Shown: piece by piece, positions 10,931-21,221 of the stretch
How positions within the stretch are numbered: position 1 is the stretch's first letter
Layout: each line of letters opens with the position of its first letter
Assembly: GCF_921293095.1 (NCBI RefSeq)
Contig: NC_060252.1
Coordinates: 74,048,866-74,112,865 of the forward strand
DNA length: 64,000 nucleotides
Source: Ischnura elegans
Lineage: Eukaryota > Arthropoda > Insecta > Odonata > Coenagrionidae
Direction of reading: 5' to 3'
Notes under the pieces: model-generated
Databases searched by the model: none
What the model was told of the DNA's origin: nothing
The model's input: only the letters and a program-made list of their open reading frames with translations
Translations under genes and position numbers: made by a program

Positions 10931-11419
10931 GAATGGTATAAAATAAATACACCTACATAGAAAGCTTAAATTTCTTAACGGCGACCTGTGTGTTTAAGTG
11001 GTATTAGAAAAGGCGTTTATCCGTAAAAAGTGAAGATCAAACATGGGGTTTACCGCAAAGAAATGGAAAAGGAAACTTAGAACTAAAATAATTGACATCT
11101 GAAATAGCAATTTACAGTTCGTAATCAAGCAGTATTTAATAGTCTTGAGATGGCATTTTAATTACTTATTGTACTTATTATATTGTTTTTCTTTTTAGTT
11201 TTTAATTAGTTATTTAAAATGCAAACTGTTAATTTTCTCTGTTTTCTCATTTTTGTTATATATTTTATTTTAATGAGATTATAGATTTTTACAAACATTT
11301 TTTACTTAGCGCCATTATTGGCTAAACAGGAAGGTTAATTATCTTAAAACAAGAAGGAGGTTCTTATACTAAAAAGATTTAGAAGAGACTCACTTAAGAA
11401 TGGCTTTATCCGGGACGTC
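10931..11419. other. No gene recognised
   Basis: AT-rich sequence with no recognisable gene or repeat. Confidence 0.35.
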
Positions 11420-12060
11420 CCTCATATACCTCAAACGACATGCGGTATGGACGTAAATGTGCATCTATATGTATGTACCACCCCGCAAGCCGCCCAAAAG
11501 GGGTGTAAAGGGGTGTTAGGAAACCAGCCGTTTACAAAGAAAAATAAAATGCTGTAACTTAATTATTACGCCTAGAATAGAAAGAACTCTTATTATTCGA
11601 TAGAAAAACGAATTTCCATGCCTATCCTTTCGGCTAAATATCTCTCTAAATTTATCGTTTCTGTCGGATATGGAATCATAGTGGTGTTCTTAAAGGACGT
11701 TCTTAGAGTTGGTTTTGAAGATATCCATTCTCAATTGCTCATGCAATCTAAACCTAGCGCGCTGTCTCCGAGTCTCTAGCGGCCCCCAGCGTAATTCGTT
11801 TTACATATGTGTAACGCTTTCTGCACGCCCGCAGAATTGTTTTACGAGTCGCACAGCTTTCCCTCGTATTTTATTAAGCTCACGGATTAAGTCTTTAGGC
11901 GCATGATCCCGTATGCTCGCTGCATATTCAAGGTGTGGCCGCACAAGTACGAAATGGCAGCTCTTTTTCACTTCTCCATTCGAAAATCTTCCCACAGTGA
12001 GCACGTCGACGATGGCCACTCTTGCTAGCCATCCCACGTGAGGCTGCACGGGCTACAATA
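11420..12060 (-). mobile_element. LINE-A fragment (RT C-terminus to 3' UTR)
   Basis: Minus-strand copy. The frame at 11801-12049 gives CHFVLVRPHLEYAAS, then LIRELNKIRGKAVRLVKQF, the classic LINE segment downstream of the RT catalytic core. Further left, the inverse of the disrupted RLRA...LEQLRMDIF region is visible (about 11710-11800). The 3' UTR (ccccgcaagccgccc, about 11482) follows. Frameshifts separate the blocks. Confidence 0.8.
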
Positions 12061-12329
12061 CACGTGCCGTGACGCCGGGAAAGGAAAACGAGGGAAGGAA
12101 GGAGTGGGGGTGGAGGAAGAGTGAAACTGTCACTTGCAAACGCAATTGCTACTTTCCAAAGGGAACCCACTCACTCTCACTCGAGGTCTGCCGGCGACAT
12201 ACACACACGCTCCTAGTAACGAAAATATTCGCGTTACTTTGAACTACGAATGATGATGTCGTCAAAGTTGATAAGGGATCCTCGTGTTGTCCGATTGATT
12301 TTATACTTACATTTAGCTTAGAGAATATC

Positions 12330-12480
12330 TCATATATATTTACATAGTAACCTTCGAGCCACAGCTAGGGTGTTTGGCAAGGGGTGATCATTCACCACCG
12401 CGCAGTATGCCGGAGCATTCCCTCATGCACACCACACGGTAATAAAAATGATATGCATGCTAACAATTCATGTTCCCACA
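12330..12480 (-). mobile_element. LINE-A-type 3' UTR / SINE-like piece
   Basis: The inverse complement shows tgccaaacaccctagctgtgg, preceded by a catactgcgcggtggtgaat block and followed by an atgtaaatata tail. It parallels 10753-10930. Confidence 0.5.
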
Positions 12481-12544
12481 TTTATGCGAAGGCAAAAATT
12501 GTCTTGAATACAACCTATGAAGCTAGAACATGCGAAACATATTG

Positions 12545-13042
12545 TTAGAAATACTATGGGAATGAAGATGAATATGAAGCAAAAGAGTGGAGGATAAGAA
12601 AAACATTAAACTAGGAAAACAAAATGTTGAAGAGGTGGAAGATTGTGTTATCTATAGGAAGCCGAGTTACCAAACGTGGACGAAGCAAGAAAAAATAGTC
12701 ATTAGAATAGCAAAGGCGAAGAAGGCTTTCTACAAAAATAAGAATCTTCTTATTGCTAAAAATGCGAGTATATAAGTAAGGAAAAAAATAATGATATGCT
12801 ACTAATGGAGCATGTTTCTGTATGGGAGCGAGGCTTGGACATTGACAGCAGCAGAGTAATCAAGAGTGGAAGCGTTGGAAATATGGTGCTATCGAAGAAT
12901 GATGAAGATAAAAGGATAGACCGAGTAAGTGATAAGGAAGTGTTAAGAAGAGTGGGAGATAAGAGAGACCTCCTGAAAACCTTAAGGAGAAGACGGGACA
13001 ACTTATTTGACCACTTTATGAGGAATATGGCCTGATGAAGAC
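12545..13042 (+). mobile_element. LINE-B (RTE-like) C-terminal fragment, 5' part of interrupted copy
   Basis: Coding remnant of an RTE-like retrotransposon. The frame at 12587-12775 includes KLGKQNVEEVEDC and RIAKAKKAFYKNKNLL. After a frameshift come the SEAWT-like segment and KEVLRRVGDKRDLLKTLRRR (12796-13035). These are the conserved post-RT segments of LINE-B. It stops at 13042, where a hAT-like element is inserted, and resumes at 13961. Confidence 0.85.
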
Positions 13043-13952
13043 CAGTGGCGTAGCCAGGAATTTCATTCGGGGGGGGGCGAAACCAACGGTGGAATCTTTA
13101 AAAACAGAGTACTAAGTAGAGTGTTTAAACTAATTTTAACACTTTTCATTGTCGAAAAAACTTCATTTTACAAAGAAATATAATAATGCATGATATTTCA
13201 ATATTTTCTTTTCTTTTGTGAAGCAAAGTAATAGGGTGGTTTCCTATTATTTATTATTGCCTAAATCGAAAGATTATTACTCCTGGAGTGCGCGTTTCAC
13301 GCTCTTAGATTTTCGAATGACGATATCTATTTTTCGCGATTAAACGAAAAGTGAAAATTTTCAAGCGCGCGAAAACGCGACGGCTAAGTAGGAATGCTGG
13401 GAAAACTCCGTGTGACGTATTTCTGGTTCCAGCTGTCGCCGTGAGGTGACCTTTGGGCGAGGCTTTGAGCGCTGATACGACGCAGGCTGCTAGTAGGTAT
13501 CAGAATACCCTGCTAGCAGGTAGCGCTTGACTTAAATAAGGATTATTATTACCCTATCAAACGAAGGAAACTCTCCGAACTTAGGTAATTTTAATGGGTG
13601 ATTATTAATAGATGTTTCCCTGATCTCTGTGACTCATGCATGCATTGGTAATCTCAGACAATCAAAAACTCCTATCTACTCGTGTAGAAACTAGGTCTCT
13701 GTGACGTCACGTGGAGTGGAATCGCATGGGCGCCAATCTGGCCTTTTTCAAATGAGGTTAAAATTGACCGTTGCCATTCGTCTAAACTGGGATTTCTAAA
13801 ACCAAATAATTTGCATATTATGAGTACACTAATGGTGGGTAAGGATTCGCAATCGATGCATTTCGTTTTCTTTGATGAAGGAAACTACCCTATTGTGTTC
13901 AAATATTTCGGGGGGGTCCGGAGCCCCCGCGTCTTCCCTCGCTGCGCCACGG
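13043..13952 (+). mobile_element. hAT-like MITE with perfect 8-bp TSD, itself interrupted
   Basis: Begins cagtggcgtagccagg and ends ctgcgccacgg. Target duplications atgaagac (13035-13042 and 13953-13960) are identical. Without the 659-bp ATAGGG element inside it (13233-13891), it aligns over its length with the hAT-like copy at 987-1250. Confidence 0.9.
13233..13891 (+). mobile_element. ATAGGG-family MITE (ISL2EU-like), copy 2, nested
   Basis: A 659-bp copy inserted inside the hAT-like element. The undisturbed equivalent at 987-1250 reads aaataattgtgttt; here the junctions are aagtaat|agggt and accct|attgtgttc. The empty site therefore shows duplication of AT only. This is the best evidence in the window for the family's boundaries and 2-bp duplication. 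Confidence 0.9.
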
Positions 13953-13960
13953 ATGAAGAC

Positions 13961-14135
13961 AATCGCCGAAGGACAGGTGGAAGGGAAGAAATGCAAGACG
14001 CGGCCCCGAATGAGTTACATAGGACGGATTATATAGGATGTAAAAGAGAATAAATACGTCTCTATGAGAAGGCTAGCGGATAGGAGAGCGGAATGGAGAG
14101 CATTGGAGCGATGGAGCTTTGATTTTTCAGTGCTC
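13961..14135 (+). mobile_element. LINE-B (RTE-like), 3' part of interrupted copy
   Basis: Continues the LINE-B frame broken at 13042: the aatcgccgaaggacaggtgg region, a GR-like basic segment, then a NELHRTDYIG-like stretch and a degenerate rladrraewr segment. Rejoining across the hAT insertion at the atgaagac duplication restores co-linearity with the 20925-22090 copy. Confidence 0.8.
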
Positions 14136-14139
14136 TAAA

Positions 14140-15107
14140 GGAAGAGGAGACCAAAGGAAGCATTCAGCTTGGAAAAAAAAACCTTGTAGAGGTGACGAAG
14201 TTATGCAGTAGTAAAATAGTTGTGATAAATCTGGACCCTACTGTGAAGAAGCAAAAAAGGGAAGGAGTGAGATGAGGTTGTACACCGACTCTAATACTTT
14301 TTAATGTCTACACCGATGAATCCATCAAATCAAATGTGCATTTGATGTGTTAATGTATTAAAATTATGAGGAGAAATAATTATGAGGCTACTACTATTAC
14401 TATTAACTACTACTACTCTACTATTTACTAATTACGTCGCCGTCATGGCCGAGACGGAACAGGATTTGAAGAAGCTATTGACAAATATGGAAAGATCGAT
14501 GGCTTACTTTCAGATGTAAATATATAAAATAAATAAAACGAGGATTTTCAGCAAATAAGAAACCAGAATCAACATTAAAATAGGTAAACAAAAGCTTGAA
14601 GATGTGAAATTGTTTTGCCCCCCTAGGCAGCTGAGTAACCAGCAATTGAGTAAGCAGGGAAGAAATATTCTTTGGACTAGGTAAGCACTTCGAAGAGAGC
14701 ATTATAAGTAAATAAGAATATACTTGCAGAGGAGAATACAAACACATATTTGAGGTACGAATTCATCTGATGCTATATATGGAACTTGTTTCCTTATGGG
14801 AGCTAGACATGGACGTTGAAATCAGCAGAGAAGTCAATAGTGGTAGCAGTCGAAATGTGATGCTACCGAGGAATGATGAAAAAAATAGGTCGACCGAGTG
14901 AGGAAGTGCTATGAAGAGCGGAACAAAAGAGAAGTATTCTAAAAACCCTGGGAATAAAACGGGAGAGCTTAATCGGCCGCATCGTGACGCATGACGGCCC
15001 GATGAAGAAAAACTTTGGAGGACAAGTGAACGGGAAGAAATGCTAAGGACGGCCCCGAACGAGTTACCTATGACAAGTTATAGGCAAAGAGAAGATATAG
15101 GGGATAG
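14140..15107 (+). mobile_element. LINE-B (RTE-like) RT-domain to C-terminus remnant
   Basis: The only copy here reaching the reverse-transcriptase core. Frame 14264-14330 reads GVR*GCTPTLILFNVYTDES, matching the conserved GVRQGC...LFN.Y segment of LINE RTs, with a TGA replacing the Q codon at 14273-14275. Downstream, a degraded post-RT region follows, including a slvsl-sld-diesaeks-like stretch at 14780-14850. It ends near 15107. A (cta)n-rich patch lies at about 14388-14432. Confidence 0.75.
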
Positions 15108-15682
15108 TGTTGTACCAAGGAGAACTTTTTCAATTTTTTTAGATGAAGCAAAATATATTTATTTAAGATTCAGTCCAATAGTTACAATTTAATCCATCAC
15201 GATTACTTAACATACGTTTTAAGTTTTAGATTTGTACCTTTACTATTTATGGATCTAATTTAAACTTCCAATAGTGTTCATAATTGTTTCTAGGTACATC
15301 ATGTTCATGTACCTATGAACACTACCTATCGTACCGAGGAACACGAGTTAGATTGGCGGGAACAGTAATTAAAAACGTGGAAAATGGGAATCAATGCGTA
15401 GTTTTTTATTAAATTTGAAAGTACATTAAAGTGTTTTATAAAGAAAATAAATGTAGCTGAGGTAAAAACTCAACTTTAAAATATAACTCCTTTCAAGTAA
15501 AAATAAACTTAGGTTAAACCCTCCAAAATTAGTATCATTATCTAAAGTCCAATTATGTAATGAATGTAACACAAAAAAGTAAATTTTAGAATATTAGACC
15601 ATAAATTACGGCTGACTACAAAACTCACAAGCATAGGAACTTTTTCCTAGGTACCTACATTATGGGCTTCCTTGGTACAACA
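15108..15682. mobile_element. Possible DNA element with 13-bp inverted ends
   Basis: tgttgtaccaagg at 15108 is inverted exactly as ccttggtacaaca ending at 15682, with aactttttc just inside both sides. It lies at the 3' edge of the LINE-B fragment. I could not define a target duplication and the interior has no ORF, so this is a boundary hypothesis. Confidence 0.4.
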
Positions 15683-16384
15683 GGTAACCACTTTAAATTT
15701 CGGCTGATTTGTCTGGTTAATATTACGTCTAAAATACCAAATAAGTAGCTAATACTACTCAAAATTATATGTCAATTTCACCTGTGCTACGATAACCACT
15801 GTTGATGTGATACATTTTTCGGTAAAAGGCTTGGATGTACAACTAAAGATATTTACTTTTCAGCGACAAAAACTTCAGACTAGCGTCTTCTTTGTAAGGA
15901 TAACCCAAATGGACTCATAATTGACCCGTTTTGCACTCTAGCGCATCTTTCTCATAATAGCTTAGTTTAAAGCCGCTAGGTCGCAGAACTTGCCGGTAGT
16001 TGCAAATGTTGCTAAGTACTAGGTACACCACCCTACCCTACGTAAAAATGAAAAGGTTTGCAGGTAGAAGGGTCGAATGGTTGAGTTACGACAAACCAAT
16101 CTTCAGATTTTTGACTTATGATGGTCAACTTATAGCCATATACACATTTGTAACATTATTAATCTGGAAATATAGGCAATTTAATCATTCATTTCACCGT
16201 TAACCTCAGAAATATCAAATCCCATATCAATTTATAGCAATGAATTTTAGAGAAATAGCAAGAAAAAAATGAGCATTCACAGCACTTGTGTGTCAACATA
16301 TTGGCATCATTATACGGTGATCAAGGGAAGCATTATTTTTTTTTTAATTTCAAACCTACCGCGTGAACTGCGGTGGAATTCGCA
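15683..16384. other. No gene recognised
   Basis: AT-rich sequence. The 16000-16203 frame is not recognisable. Confidence 0.35.
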
Positions 16385-16760
16385 TCGATTTCCGTAAGAA
16401 AAATACACAAATATTACAAAAGAGGATCTTCAAGTCAGCCTCTAAAAGTGTTGTCACCCACCGCGCGATTATATGGGTTTACAAAAGTCACTACTCATGT
16501 CGCCGAATGACAAATAGATCCGAGTTTCATGGGGAAATAAGGTATAATTAGGGGTATTGACCGAAATTTATACGCATGATGATGTGATCTATCAAATTCA
16601 TTACTTTTCAATGCTATGACTCGCAATGACAAACATTATACCGCAAAATATTGGAAAGAGGTGAATCGCATAGCACGCATCACCCCGCAGCGGACATTTT
16701 TGAAAACCGATTGTAATGCGACCGAAATGGCAACAGGAATCAGCTTTCTATGACATGGAA
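16385..16760 (+). repeat. Repeat D, copy 1
   Basis: About 370 bp co-linear with 40910-41285. Shared blocks in order: gttgtc(a/g)cccaccgcgc, gatccgagtttca(t/c)gggg, aataaggtataattagg, tcaatgctat, acaaacattata, a gcggacatttttg-like block, and aatgcgaccga. No terminal repeats or known protein were recognised. It may be an LTR, UTR or exon fragment of an unidentified element. Confidence 0.6.
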
Positions 16761-16782
16761 TTTGGCCTTTCAAACATCTTTC

Positions 16783-17035
16783 CCCCCGTAAACTTCTCTC
16801 GGGATTCCCACCGGGTTAGAAAATCTATTTCTGCCGATGCTTCGAGCTCCGACTCGGGTCTCATCGTCAGGGCTGCATAATGTCGTTTCGAGAAATTGGT
16901 CTTTTTATCGTGGAGTTTTGGAGTTTTAATATAAAACTCCACAATAAGGGGATGATCACCGAGTTGCGGAGATCGAAACGTCGGCAGAAATTGAGTTTGT
17001 TATCTGGTGGGAATCCTGAGAGAAGTTTACCCACT
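16783..17035. mobile_element. Foldback insertion with gaaacgtcgg core (PLE-like)
   Basis: Two inverted arms of about 75 bp face each other. The left arm begins gtaaacttctctcgggattc; the right ends cctgagagaagtttac. The right arm carries gatgatcaccgag...gatcgaaacgtcggcag, resembling the cores of the 21.2 and 35.3 kb foldbacks. The inter-arm sequence contains a perfect gtggagtttt...aaaactccac hairpin. Target duplication unclear. Confidence 0.55.
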
Positions 17036-17254
17036 AAATTCGCCGGGAAATTATCAAATTGTTTTCATTTATTTCATTTCATTATCAAGTTTTTCCCTTG
17101 AACCTTTTTTTCAGCGTAACCTCCACGTTTTACACATCTTACATTCGAAGCTCAATACCTCAATCTTCGTCTTATCTCCTCTACAAGTTTTCTCTACTTT
17201 ATCTAGCGTTTTCTTTTTTCATTACGTCTCCGTTCTTCCTACCCTCTCCAGTAT

Positions 17255-17330
17255 CATCTTATCCTATAGTGATAAATTAAGAGAGTTATTCAGCCGAACG
17301 GATATATATATCGACCCCCTCATAAATCGT
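17255..17330 (+). mobile_element. Small LINE-A fragment
   Basis: gtgataaattaagagagtta then ccgaacggatata matches the SDKLREIF-CRTDRY segment of LINE-A (compare 47360-47410). Only about 75 bp survive. Confidence 0.55.
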
Positions 17331-17931
17331 CAGAAACCCTAGAAAAAGTTATCTAATCTATAAAATTTCTATCTATTACGGTGTTGCCAACTCCCTCTAT
17401 ACCTCTACTTTTTAAGGTATTTGAGTATCAAAAATCGATGTTAATGAGGAATTTGAACATCTCGAAGAAGCATATTAATGGCACCAAAGTCATAGTGGCA
17501 GCCATTAGTCCACAACTTACAACAGTCAGAAAGCCTGGGAGCCAAAATCTGTTCGGAATTCATAGGATTCAGTTTAAGTAGGTTGGATGTCACAAAAAAA
17601 GACCCTTAATGAGCAAATGGCAGTCTCAAAGCGAGTATCAACCAGATAGAATTAGAATAGAAATAGATCAGTGATCAGTTATGGCGACGGTCTTGAATTT
17701 TTAAAGGATTATGAGGCTTAACGTCGATAAAACTCAAGGTGTTCTCCGCTAAGGTATCGGAAGAAACAAAAAGTCATCTGGTTATAGTTTCCCGATACTT
17801 CATGTATTCTATTAGGACTGCGTCAGAAGCTTTACTTAAATCGGAATGTGATAGCAACAAATTTTATTCATCTAAATTATACCCTGCGAGTCATGTCTAT
17901 AGATATGGCAGGGGTTATTTCCCTCCGAAAT
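17331..17931. other. No gene; short block shared with 29.8 kb
   Basis: The segment around 17380-17440 (gtgttgccaact, then acctctacttttt) recurs inverted at about 29780-29875 (aaaaagtagaggc, then agttggcaacac). This suggests a low-copy repeat. Otherwise no gene is recognised. Confidence 0.4.
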
Positions 17932-18320
17932 AGGATAGTTTCCTTCATCAAGGTAAACGAAATGCGTTGATTGCGATTCCTTACCCACCATTAGTGTATT
18001 CATAATATACAAATTATTTGGTTTTAGAAATCCCAGTTTAGACGAATGACAACGGTGAATTTTAACCTCATTTGAAAAAAGCCAGATTGCCGCCCATGCG
18101 ATGCCACTACACGTGACGTCACAGGGACCTAGTTTCTATACGATTAGATAGGAGTTTTACATCGTCTGAGATTACTAATGCATGCATGAGGAACAGAGCT
18201 CAGGGAAACATTTCTTAATAATCACTTATTAAAATTGGCTAAGGTCGGAAAGTTTTCTTCGTTTGATAAGGTATTAATAATCTTTATTTTAGCCAAGCGC
18301 TACCAGCGAGCAAGGAACTC
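17932..18320 (-). mobile_element. ATAGGG-family MITE, copy 5, truncated
   Basis: Minus-oriented copy starting aggatagtttccttcatcaa and co-linear with the family for about 390 bp, up to gccaagcgctaccagcgagc. The remaining ~270 bp are replaced by unrelated sequence. Confidence 0.8.
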
Positions 18321-19144
18321 ATGTGCAATTATGTGGCTGGGATTAGCTGCCCGGGCAATTCGTGTAAACCCTAATCAAGTCGGCAATACTGGTCCTTACT
18401 CAATTACCAAGTCACACCAAAAGTTTTCGAGGCGGAATTTCGGGTGAACCAGAACTTTTATCAATGAACAATTAGCAGGATTACCTTATCTCTAGCGCTG
18501 GTCTCTGGTTTCTGCGGTAGATGTCAACGAATGCTAGTAAAACTGAACGAAGAGATTATTTTTAAAAGCGGGGGACGGGTGAATGTAGGAGCCAAAAATA
18601 CTATTGAGACTGCGTCTACTAGACGGTCGCTGCGCCCCGATAAACAAAACTTTATTTCAAGTCTGCTCAGCTCCAACCAGAGTCTCGGAGCGAGGAATGA
18701 GTGTTGGGATAGGTGCCGAGGATCGGAATAAAATACACGCACTGGCGCGCAGGGTAGTGTAGCAAGATAACCAATGTGCGGTCAAGAAAGATAAAATAAA
18801 AATTAATAAAATGAGAATTTGGAATATTGGTTATCTAACGAGATATTTGGGTGGCTTCAAGTAGCCTTCAGTTTAAAGATAAGTGAATAATGAATAATAA
18901 TCATTCAAAATTGCATTTATTTTGAACGAAATGTTTTAATTATTACTATAGTTATAAGTACTATATGTATATTATATTTTAATCTACGCGTAACTTATAG
19001 CGTATTCGCTATAAATAATTTATCCACAGTTCGAATAAATCAAAGTAAAAAAATCCTGAATACCCTTAAGATATAGTCCCTGTCAAAGATTGAGCTACTC
19101 AGGTAGCGACCGCTTACACTGATGGCAGCAGAGAATGCTTCAAT
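18321..19144. other. No gene recognised
   Basis: Overlapping frames on both strands at 18524-18742 have no recognisable motif. No repeat family identified. Confidence 0.35.
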
Positions 19145-19335
19145 ATCATGCCGTGAGCTAAGTACTCCTATATCCACATAATACCCTGTGAGCTACCTCA
19201 ACGGTGTTTGGCAGGGGGTGAGGATACACCAACATGCAGCGTGCAATGCGTTACGTCTTCGTGGTGATCAAAAAAATAGGTAATAGTACATGCAATGCAG
19301 GCAGTTTGAGCTCTCACCGATCAAGTATCGCTCCA
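19145..19335 (-). mobile_element. LINE-A-type 3' UTR / SINE-like piece
   Basis: The inverse complement carries ccctgccaaacaccgttgag and an ataatac-type end. The order of blocks parallels 10753-10930. Confidence 0.5.
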
Positions 19336-19384
19336 TGGAGGTTGACACCAGCCATGCAAAAAATAAAAATTATTAAGTGGATTA

Positions 19385-19714
19385 ATGTCGTTGCAGCTGA
19401 ATAAAACTAGTTTGATGCCGATTAAGAAAACAAACACCAATAAACCCGAACAAGAAAAGAGAAAAATAACAGATACACATGCATTTGGTTTACCGGAAGC
19501 TGCGATTAAATGCATTGATGACACATCTGTTAGTATCCTTGATAGTCCAATGAATGAACGACAACTTAAATTTCTCCGTTCTGTGGTCAATTTCTTACAT
19601 CCTCTTCTCGTGATATTTTCCACCATAATACCACGGTTAGTGAATTATACTTTTCATGTCATATTCGTATTAGATCGAATTCCATTTTTAAAGAGCGAAA
19701 CGTTTATAATATGA
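19385..19714 (+). other. 109-codon ORF, candidate coding, unrecognised
   Basis: An ATG-initiated frame of 109 codons. The first 60 residues are hydrophilic and lysine-rich (KKTNTNKPEQEKRKITDTHA), and later residues are hydrophobic (VVNFLHPLLVIFSTIIPRL). Composition is more protein-like than most frames here, but I recognise no domain. The opposite strand is also open for 101 codons, which weakens the case. It could be chance or a fragment of an unknown element. Confidence 0.15.
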
Positions 19715-19977
19715 TTTTAAGAAAATATATTTAAATTCTGTAATTTTTGTAGCAATATGGTTGTACAATTTGGAAATTTTCATGCAAAAATTGCCTGTTC
19801 GTGTTTAAAATAGTTTTAAATTCCCATAGATCAATCCGTGTAAAGAAAGCTTATTTTAAGTGACACAATCTATAAAATGAGCAAATATTTGGACATAATT
19901 ACTTGTAATATCATTTTGTATTACACGTCTCCCTAACGACATCGAATGCTACCATCTCATCTGGCGAACGAAGAACC

Positions 19978-20178
19978 GTGCTCTGATTGAACTGATTTCC
20001 ACTGAGAACCAAAGTTTGGGTCGTATTATCACCGTCAACTTTCTTACGCTCATGGCTATGAACACAAGGATCCTGCAAGATTCGGTGGTATAAATGCAAT
20101 GCTAATTTGCGAAGGCTCTAAGGAAAGTTGAAGACTGTGGAGCAGCTCTGTCGGACCGATAGATATTAGCTGAACAAA
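19978..20178 (+). repeat. Repeat E, copy 1
   Basis: Co-linear with 24425-24625. Shared blocks: ttacgctcatggctatgaac, tcggtggtata, gaa(a)gttgaagactgt and cggaccgata(g)tatta. Function unknown. In the second copy it lies directly upstream of a LINE-A fragment, so it could be part of that element's upstream region. Confidence 0.55.
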
Positions 20179-20924
20179 AATCTAAGACCTCGTCTGAGAA
20201 ACTTAGCATTCACGGCCTCATATTTCTACGTCTCCACCAATGAAACAACAATATTGTGCCAGTACTAAATGAAATTTAGAGAGGACGCGTAATGAGCTTA
20301 AGCAATTGAATATCAGTAAGCGCTAATATAAACGAGGGGAAATTTTGATTTCAAACATAAACTGTATCGGGCACATTTTACCACAACAATCGAGTCACTT
20401 TAGAGACTACTTAAGGAAGAAATAGAGAAACAACTTCCGATAAGTTCTTCGTTGACATCAGCAGTTATATTGCCTATTATATATATATATATATATTCGA
20501 TACGGTTAAATTTCCACATCCGAAAGGAAAAACATAAGTTCCTGGTGACTTCCTCAAGACAAATCTGACCAATCGATAGCTATTTCTCTCTGGGGCTGAC
20601 ACATTTGCAATACAACTGGACAAAAAAAAACAAAAATTAGATTTTGGTGAAAGTGGAGAAGAAGCGAAAACGCTAGCGGTATGTAAACGTAGCCGCATTA
20701 GCGATTTTTTCTAATCAATGTGTGTGGGGTAATTTTTTTATTTTATTAATTATTCAAAAAGAGCCGATACGGTCTTGACATTGAGTAGAAAACTTATAAT
20801 CTGAGGCTTTAGCAAATATAAACTACAAAAAAAACTATGTAAAGCATAAAATATTCAGGAGAAGATGACTTTTCGAAGCTGACTCATAAATGATCCGAAG
20901 GGCATTGAGAGATCAGGGAAGGGT
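20179..20924. other. No gene; (TA)n microsatellite at about 20478-20497
   Basis: Contains a short pure TA run of about 10 units. No gene recognised; the minus frame 20477-20698 runs into the microsatellite. Confidence 0.5.
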
Positions 20925-21209
20925 AAGTAGACGAAAGAGTATAGAAAACGGTAGGAAGTCTCTAAAAAAAAAGTGATCTCTGGGAGAGAGAAATACGGAA
21001 TTTAGGTTGGAGTAGGGCTTTCTACTAAAAGAAGAATATTCTTACAAGCATAGAAGTTAGGAAACAATTCATCATATGATACATATGGAGTATGTTTCTC
21101 TATGGAAGCGAGGCTTGGACGTTGACAGCAGCAGAGAAGTCAAGAATGGAAGCATTCGAAATGTGATGCTACCGAATATGATGAAGATGAAATGGATTGA
21201 CCGTGTAAC
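20925..21209 (+). mobile_element. LINE-B (RTE-like), segment 1 of a doubly interrupted copy
   Basis: Carries the gtttctctatggaagcgagg (LYGSEAWT-type) segment, then EKSRMEAFE-like residues and MMKMKWIDRVT. It is interrupted at 21210-21221 by a foldback insertion flanked by taacgtgggagt, and continues at 21835. Confidence 0.8.
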
Positions 21210-21221
21210 TAACGTGGGAGT

